From the NCBI GenBank assembly GCA_036346405.1, contig CM070562.1, positions 107,150,999 through 107,214,998 of the forward strand: a stretch of 64,000 nucleotides of DNA, read 5' to 3'. This document shows positions 57,411 to 64,000 of this stretch, one piece after another. This DNA comes from Phyllostachys edulis (taxonomy: Eukaryota; Streptophyta; Magnoliopsida; Poales; Poaceae). The position numbers and the translations under genes were made by a program. Under the pieces are notes generated by a model that was not told the DNA's origin, did no database searches, and was given only the letters and a program-made list of their open reading frames with translations. Position 1 is the stretch's first letter. Each line of letters starts with the position of its first letter.

Positions 57411-58602
57411 ATCCACTTGTGAGTCCAACTCCATCCGAGTAATGTTTACACTTCATACCTATATCCTCTGTTCTAACATCAATCCTTTTGGAATGCAGGC
57501 AATTGAGGTCAAGCTGACATATAGAGGACTGGCAAGCAGTCCAGTACGAGTGGATTACGGCTTGAACGGAGACGACACACATCGAAATCTTACAGGAGGA
57601 GCAATCGTATGATGTGCGGACATATCGTGAGTACATGTAGTGACATGTACCACGGTCATGCACTGGACCCACCCGTCCTCCACCAGAGCGTACGGAGCAG
57701 GTGACGCACTAGGAGAGCCTCTGCCACTCGTTCGAGGGACGACATCCTACGCGTTGGGCACCAAGTGAGGGGACCGCGTTCACCTACTTAGTCAGCCCGG
57801 CCCAGTGAGACCGACGGGCATCGTAGCGCTCCCCATTGGTCATCCGCGGTCCAAATCGGCGGGGAGATAAGTTTTGTACAGATCTACATTTTGTTTTTTG
57901 GTTATGCCTTACGTTCCACTAACATCATATCGTTCTCCAGCCGCAGATCCATCGGGAAGCATCACTTCTGCCGTCCGCACCCTGTATGCAGACTGGTGCC
58001 ACCCCTCAATCCTTTGCACCGCACATCCGGGAGGTACAAGATTCTCAGTTTACGTCCAGAGTATTTACTTTGCCTTACATCATTCCGTCTTGCAACCTTC
58101 AATTGACCATGGCGGTGACGGTAATTCATCCACTGATAACGATATGGGCCTCCTAGCTCCTGCCAAGGAGTAGTACACGACACCAGGGTTTGGTCCATGG
58201 CACCCAGGGCACCCACCTACGTCGTACGTTGACCAGTACGGAGTACCATACGCAGGGCAAAGCTCCTCAAGGGTCGCTGGCACATCGTACGTTCAAGGAC
58301 AGAGCTCGTCCATATGACCGGTCTTGTAGACAGCGTACCTTGGGGGCGAACAAGCCAGGAGTGGATTTATGGAGTCCTTCATTCATGACATCATTGCAGG
58401 TGGCACCCGGTTCGGCATGTCTCAGCTGGACGACATCGACGTTGGTATGACTCAGTTGGGCCAGAGTCAGCTTACCGGTACACCTCCACCCACTCAACGG
58501 TCTCTGTACCCCCTCCGAACCAATACGCGCTCTTCGGACCTGCTGACGTATCCCACGGGACATGCTCGACATAAAACTAGAACGCGCACGCAGACGCAGT
58601 AA
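57411..58602 (+). pseudogene. Plant mobile domain gene, 3' part
   Basis: Continues the PMD reading after element A. The exon ends ..ATCCACTT with donor GTGAGT at 57419. The acceptor is AATGCAG ending at 57498, making an 80-bp intron. The next exon encodes, after one stop, HIEDWQAVQYEWITA and YDVRTYREYMQW, the typical C-terminal half of PMD proteins. After a broken linker the end (58369-58602) has FIHDIIAGGTRFGMSQLDD, a Gln/Thr/Pro tail and LLTYPTGHARHKTRTRTQTQ followed by TAA. The Gly/Ser/Thr-rich tail with a basic end is common in PMD proteins. Multiple stops show it is inactive. Confidence 0.7.
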
Positions 58603-58919
58603 GTAGAGAATGGCTTAGACGAGTGAGCCATATTGTATCCCGTGTGTAACTCCAGTTTAAAGATGATATGCAATTTTGTTGCGCTATATTTGTATGCATA
58701 TTTTGCATGTTATGTGTACTGTTGCACTATATCCACATGAAAACAGAGAACTAGGAGTGTCGATATTTCAAATGGAGTTGCAATGTAACTTTTGATAGAT
58801 AAAATTGACGACATTTCGAAATGCACATTACGATTTGTGATTTATATGCCGCGCGTGGTTCGGTTACATGCATTACATGATACACACGTGGGTTTATTGT
58901 AATCGGGATAAAGGAGGAT
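58603..58919. other. Intergenic gap between convergent PMD and MURA genes
   Basis: About 300 bp of AT-rich, non-coding DNA with no duplicated or inverted structure noticed. It presumably holds the 3' ends of both transcription units. Confidence 0.5.
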
Positions 58920-61900
58920 GCAAACTAGTCTTCGCGGTGCCATAGCTCTTGCCCCTTGTCTCCAAACTACCCATGGTGGCGGCGAGTATCGAAGTCATCC
59001 ATGTCCTACGATTCCATGATGTAAGTAAACCGTACAGTAAAAAATGTAACCAGGATGCGAACTGTACATAACTCACGTCTTCGATATGAAGTGTGCTCGG
59101 GCGACCGAAAACACTATGACGGCGGCCGGTCTCAGTCGCAGGAGCCTTCCTCTTCCCTTTGTCTCGGGACTGCCCACGTCGGTGGTGTGTATTGAAGTCC
59201 TCCATGTTCTACGATATGGGCTGGACAGTGACATGATGTTAGAAGAACAAAAGGCCAAATACAAAATCAGGATGCAAATTGTACGCAACTCACCTCTTCG
59301 ATATGAAGTGCTCTCGGGCGACGGGAGAAGCTACGACGACTGCCCGTCTCAGCAGCAGGAATCTTCCCCTTGTCCACCGGGCGTGTCTTGGGCTCCTCCG
59401 ACGCCTTCTTGATAGGGTTTGGTACATAAGGTTTCCATCACACGAAGGTCTCGGCTCGCATCGTAGTTCAACATGTACTTCTGCTGGATGAACTCCCTAT
59501 CGTACATCTTCGGACCGTCGATCCACATGGATGAAGTTAAAAATTTATGGATTTCAATATAGAGAGTGCAAAATCGATGTGTACGCAAGAGATGCTTACG
59601 AGATGGTGCCCGCACATGTAGTACGCCCGGGCGGAGGTGGCCGGGTAGGTCGACTGAATGATCTTCTTCGGCTGTTCACGCACACACTGCGGGCGTGAAA
59701 ACTCTGGTGGTACTAGCGTATCCTTTATTGAAAAATCCGGGTATCGTTTAGCCCTCTTCGCAAGCTACTTGCGCTTTTGCAATATCTTCGCATAGAATTT
59801 GGTCGACGAGTCCGACATATTATAGTCCCACCAAATGTTTCGCTATAGAGAACAAAATAAGGCAGACAATACATTAAATTATGACACTAAATGATGACTA
59901 GACGAGCTCGGTTTGTTGGGCAATCCTTCATTAAGTGCCCTAAGGTCTTGCATATATCCTGCACTTGATCGTGTGGCTAAGACAGGTACATTGCCTAACA
60001 TCCATGTCGTTCTGAAAACGCCGCGTCTGTCGTCGTCCCTTCCCAGTTGTCTTCAAGGCCTTGTTCGGGCCCTATTGCACCCTGTCCGACCAAAGATCCT
60101 CATAATTCATGTCCAAGTTGTACGAGTGAAACTCTGCACTCCATGTATCAAAAATGTGCTGCATGTCGTAGAACTCGAAGATGTACAACATAGACATCTG
60201 CCTCATTTGCTCACACACCTTGTACACATGAGAGCATGGCTTGTGCAGGAGCTTCGGCTTGTTGCAGGTGCATGTCGCTACATCACCCAGGGTGCATGCC
60301 TATTTCTTTCCCCCTGGCATGAATGTTGACATATTTCTGCCATAGCCTGATCTCGTACTTCCTCTTGAGGCCATCGATCACCCGGATGTCGGGCATTCTG
60401 GCCTTTTGCATCTTCTGGTCCATGTACCTCTGCATGTTCTCGGACCACTACTTGCCGTCTTCCATCTGTCGCTTCGCTACGGTGGCTCTATTGACGAAGT
60501 AACCAACAGTGCGAGTCCATGTCTCCTCGACGATAGTGGTGATAGAGAGGCCCCACATACTTTTGAGGACGCTGTTGTACACCTCGGACATGTTGGTCGC
60601 CATAATATCATACCTCGCATCGTCTATCATAGAGAAGGGTCCATTTCTCTAACTCAGGAGCGTGGCGATTAATCCGCTAGATAAACTGATGGCGCTCCTG
60701 CATTGCTCGCTCGTGGCCTGTAGTCCCTCCAGTACCTTTGGAGTGGACCCCCTTGTATGCCTCGTAGTCCGGTGTTCGAGGTCTGTCCAGAGGGACTCAA
60801 ACTTCCGCCTCTGGTTCTGCAGGCACAACACCTTGAACGTCTTCATAACTTTCTGAGTGCGGAACCACGTGAACAAGTTCAATGAAAGATGCCTCATGCA
60901 TGCACCACCTAGTTTGCATGTTGTTTCACTGGTGAGGGGGTTTCGTTCGATGCTTCATGGTGTTCAGGGCCGACAACAACCCTGCATTACTGTTTGTGAT
61001 AAGGCATACGTTGCGCCGGTCTCCCACCACTGCCCGCTTCACATTCGCTAGGAACCACAACCAACTAGATGTACTCTCACTCTCCACTATGGAAAATGCC
61101 ATCGGGAGAAGCTGGTCATTTGTGCCGGCCGCAACCGCGGTGAGAATGTTGCCATTATACCTCCCCGTGAGGAAAATATCATCCATCGTGAGCACAGGAT
61201 GACAGAACTTGAAGGCCTCAATGGCCTGGGCAAAAGCCCAGAACACCCGGTCTAGTATGAAGCAGTTCGGCCCTCCATCAGCATCTTCACTTTCAAGCTT
61301 GTTTATGAAGATGCCAGGGTTTACTTCGGCAATCTGGTGAAGTATTCTCAATACAAGGTTGTACGCCTCTTCGGATGTCCCGTACATGGACTCGATGGCC
61401 CTTCTACTTGGCTCGTCGGACCTTGTTGTAGATGATTGGATAACCAACCAGATTGGCGACTTCCGACATCAGCATCTTGGGAGAGATAGATACGTCCCCT
61501 GCAACTAGGTGGATGGTGAGGCTTGCCACATATGTGGAATTCACGTTTCGATGCTGCCATAGCGGCTCGTTAAGCTCGCAAGTATAGTCAGTTGCCGCCT
61601 TGACCGTGAAGATCGAGTCGAAGAACTTTGCTTGGTGTGCGCTGACCTTGTCAGGGCAGCCGTCCACTTCGCACTTCACAGCGTAATGTCCTAGGTTAGA
61701 CCGGTGTATTCGGTACACATGACTGATAGACAAGGCGTACCGTGCTATAGCTTGTTGTACGACCACCTTGCTAGGGAAGTGCTGCCCAACTAAGAGGGTA
61801 TCAGCATCAAACCCCCACTGGAACCCTTATTCTTGCAGTAGTACGAGCGATCGTACCACGATATCATGAAGTCTAGATGCCACGTACGGCACCTCCGAAG

Positions 61901-62504
61901 ACACAATTCCACCGGTAGGACCAGAACCCTAGGGTGCATCCTCATCGTTACCATTCGAGCCTGGGTCAGCGTCCTCGTTGGACTCCAACCCGAGAGGCTA
62001 GTCCGGTAGATACTCGTGGCAGTCAATGCGGGCCGACCACCACAGTCCTACCCTCTCATATTGCACAAAATTATGCGCAACTCTTCTCTCGCGGACTTCC
62101 TCCAAAACAACACATTTCGTGCTACCATCTTCAAGCTCCGCTTGCGGTTGCCCGCTTCCCAAGGCACCAACATCATCGAGATTTTCCGGCGACCTACGTA
62201 TGAAATCCACATACACCATCGGCCTCCCGTATATCGTCGCATCGGGCTGGGAAGTGATCTGCATGTACTCAACGCTTTCATTCACCTTGACTAGTTCCCA
62301 CACCCTGTTCGTGCAGGTGATCGCCTCGATAACAAGTTTCTTCGTCGTTGGCTTCGAGTCACACTCCCTTCGGATGCAGCTCCTAAGCTCGTGAATATTC
62401 ACCCCATCGAGCCCCTTCGCCTGGACCACCTTGTACTGGCATCTCGACTGGTCCAACCAATTAGGGCCGGCCCGTACGAGACTGTTGCCATAAAATATTA
62501 CCAA
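58920..62504 (-). pseudogene. MURA-type MULE transposase
   Basis: On the minus strand: an N-terminal block (62504-61998, starting MVIFYGNSLVRAGPN). The DNA-binding region follows (61766-61404), with VVQQAIARYALSISHVYRIH and a CEVDGCPDKV zinc-finger-like part. The catalytic domain (61447-60926) has FILDRVFWAFAQAIEAFKFC, the first Asp in LTMDDIFLTGRYNG, and CLITNSNAGLLSAL where the family has an Asp after Ile-Ser. That second catalytic residue is Asn here. Next come CMRHLSLNLF-like (60900), YDIMATNMSEVYNSVLK (60600) and a SWIM zinc finger CTCNKPKLLHKPCSH (about 60265-60220). The C-terminal part holds tandem repeats (58930-59420). Frameshifts lie near 61410-61447 and elsewhere. It is inactive by both frame and active site. 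Confidence 0.82.
58930..59420 (-). repeat. About 217-bp imperfect tandem repeat in the MURA C-terminus
   Basis: CAGGATGC(G/A)AA(C/T)TGTAC followed by TCTTCGATATGAAGTG occurs at 59051 and 59268, a 217-bp step. A third, weaker copy precedes it (58930-59040). Each copy covers an exon with a basic GD-KG-type stretch plus a splice-like GTGAGTT on the minus strand. Confidence 0.75.
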
Positions 62505-63404
62505 GTCTTGTATGTTCGAAATTACCTAAGCAGGGTATGTAGCATAACAAACATGATATGCAATTAGCACTGATTAATTAATTATACACAACTATTTACA
62601 TGTGATTATTTCTTTAGTTACCACTAATTAAATAGGTCTAAACAAACAGGTACTAATTAGTTGCTCGTAATTTTCTTGCCACTAATTACCCAGCACACAG
62701 ATAATTACGACATATTACATACAAATACGAAAATTAAATGCGAGTATGTGAATGCGATTAATTAATTATTCATCAACAATTTTATTACTTCACAATAAAT
62801 TACTAACGTGCCATTCATTACATCTATGCAATTCCCACTAAATTAATTATAACTAAATAGTTACCACCAATTACGTACGTGTCATTACTTACCAATAAAT
62901 TAATTATGCCCACGTAAATACGACCACTTATTTTACACTAATGTAATTAGCAGTAACGAACTGCACGAAATTTAATTACGAAATAGAAATTATGACTAAT
63001 TAATTAATTAATTAATACTTCACGCCCACTATTTAATTGCGACTAACTAACTACGAGTATTTAATCGCGACTGCTTAGTTACCACTAATTTAATTACCAA
63101 TTACAACTACGGGTCAATTACCACTTACTAACTACGACTAATAAGCTATCGTTAATTTACTATGACTAAAATAATTACAACTAAACCAGACGAAAATATT
63201 TTACCTTGCCTTGATGTCGAACAAAGTATTTACATCCCACCGTATTTCGTACAAAATATTAGTCCAGTTCTCTTTGTTCTCAACAACGAGCGCGAGAACG
63301 AGAACGAATTCCAGAGTGAGAGCGAGAGCGAGCGTGGCGCCGCCGCTAGTTTTTATAGGCGCGCAAACACGTTTCACGCAGACGGACATCATTATGAGCC
63401 ATGT
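62505..63404 (-). other. AT-rich leader of the MURA gene
   Basis: Between the transposase start and the right inverted repeat lies a stretch rich in TAATTA runs (62540-63190), much like the left side of the MULE. A short GC-rich block follows (63280-63345). It is likely a 5' UTR with an intron, but no splice sites were fixed. Confidence 0.45.
63348..63359 (-). promoter_or_regulatory. TATA box of the MURA gene
   Basis: On the minus strand CCTATAAAAACT lies just inside the right inverted repeat, pointing toward the transposase gene. MULE promoters normally sit in or next to the ends. Confidence 0.55.
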
Positions 63405-63680
63405 AGGTGGGCGGATACAGCGACGTGATGGATGGGACGGGAAAATTGCTTTTGTCGCCAAAAGGGCTAGGGCCTAGGGGGCATGGACCGGCCGCAACTT
63501 GCCCGGAAATGTGGCGCTGCATCCGGCCGGTGGCCACACGGACGAGGCGCATCTGGCTGGCCACGGGCCGAACGAGGGTATGTGTCGCGTACACAACGCG
63601 TCCGGGTGGCCACCGCGTGGACGAGGCGCCATTTCTGCCATGCGTAAAAATGACCGCAACAGTGCCATTTTGTCGAAAGC
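63405..63680 (-). repeat. Right terminal inverted repeat of the MULE
   Basis: Inverse of 21118-21395 with shared CACTGTTGCG, TTTTTACGC, GCAGAAATGGCGCC and CGCGGTGGCCA blocks. The outer 15 bp have diverged between the two sides. Confidence 0.75.
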
Positions 63681-63722
63681 AAGCCGTGATAATCAATGAA
63701 TAATACATTAAGTTAAGTAGTA

Positions 63723-63975
63723 CTTCCTCCGTTTCATAATATATGTCCACAACCCATCACGCATAGATCAATGAAACACTCAATCTAAAATAATAGTAAG
63801 AAATAGCCGTATATACCTCTATTAAATGATATACTACAAGTTTGGAACCATTTAGCCTCTTACAAAGTATTTTGCAACCATTTAGCCTCTTACAAAGTAT
63901 TTAAGTAGGAATATAGTGAAGAAGTTAGAATAACTACCATGTAAATTCACTCTATATTGAAACAGATATTTCGAA
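63723..63975. mobile_element. Stowaway-type MITE, degraded at the right end
   Basis: CTTCCTCCGTTTCATAATAT begins right after a TA (63721-63722), the classic start of grass Stowaway elements. The other end should carry the inverse; ATTGAAACAGA at about 63956 is a weak match. Inside is a 30-bp direct duplication of ACCATTTAGCCTCTTACAAA (63847 and 63877). Confidence 0.6.
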
Positions 63976-64000
63976 ACCATGCACAAATATAAGAGCATGT

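Larger units (their letters stand above)
21118..63680. mobile_element. Mutator-like element (MULE) with convergent PMD and MURA genes, interrupted by nested retrotransposons
   Basis: The two ends are long inverted repeats (21118-21395 and 63405-63680). Next to the left end is a rightward plant mobile domain gene (22263-23605, resuming 57411-58602). Next to the right end is a leftward MURA-type transposase gene (62504 down to about 58920). The genes converge with about 300 bp between them, the layout of maize MuDR. Gypsy element A (23606-57410, 33.8 kb with its own insertions) sits in the PMD gene; removing it leaves about 8.7 kb. The 9-bp target duplication expected of a MULE was not found because the outermost bases of the ends are diverged, so both limits are accurate only to about 20 bp. 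Both genes are broken. Confidence 0.75.

Noticed and set aside
59913..60329. 138-codon plus-strand frame
   Set aside because: Antisense of the MURA SWIM-finger region, which is clear on the minus strand.

Overview
The window is plant nuclear DNA, almost certainly from a grass (Poaceae). It is about 44% GC with GC-rich exon starts. It holds Tourist- and Stowaway-type MITEs, Sirevirus-type copia LTRs with a polypurine tract beside them, Tekay and Tat lineage Ty3/gypsy elements, Mutator-like elements, and an ethylene-response factor of group VII. There are no bacterial-style operons, rRNA genes, tRNA genes or CRISPR arrays. Only one gene looks intact and functional.

Left arm (1-15.7 kb) is mostly mobile DNA. 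A 1.0-kb PIF/Harbinger-like element with TTA duplications (66-1100) carries a GC-rich segment. Short tandem duplications and unassigned DNA follow. Next come the 3' part and a 1.9-kb LTR of a Sirevirus-like element (4360-7568), then an 854-bp Mutator-type fold-back element with a perfect 9-bp target duplication (7834-8687). A broken FAR1-like transposase tail lies at 9215-10299. An element with long inverted repeats (about 11160-15693) has captured exon 1 of a phosphoenolpyruvate carboxylase gene and was itself hit by a second Sirevirus-like element (11459-14393).

The gene: on the minus strand, 16197-18900, a two-exon ERF-VII transcription factor with the N-terminal MCGGAI oxygen-sensing degron, an AP2 domain and an intron in its 3' UTR. 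The splice junction can be read directly and joins a 372-residue protein. A TATA box lies about 125 bp upstream. MITEs sit in its intron and upstream.

Right arm (21.1-63.7 kb) is one nested stack. The outermost element is a Mutator-like element (MULE) of about 8.7 kb once its insertions are removed. It has about 270-bp inverted repeats, a plant mobile domain (PMD) gene reading right from the left end, and a MURA-type transposase gene reading left from the right end. The two genes converge, as mudrA and mudrB do in maize MuDR. Inside the PMD gene sits Tekay-type gypsy element A (23606-57410; target duplications atcct/atcca). Inside A's integrase region sits Tekay-type element B on the opposite strand (27612-52573; cttta on both sides). 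B contains a Sirevirus-like solo LTR (29740-31438; gcaac on both sides). B's 5' LTR contains Tat-lineage element C (38466-52508; aaaac on both sides). C's RNase H region contains solo LTR D (45251-48781; gatat on both sides). This gives an insertion order of MULE, A, B, C, D, with the small solo LTR at some time after B. All transposition genes seen are broken by stops, frameshifts or lost catalytic residues.

Family names come from recognising motifs by eye; no database search was run. Element ends given to the base are those fixed by target duplications. Other ends are approximate and marked so.
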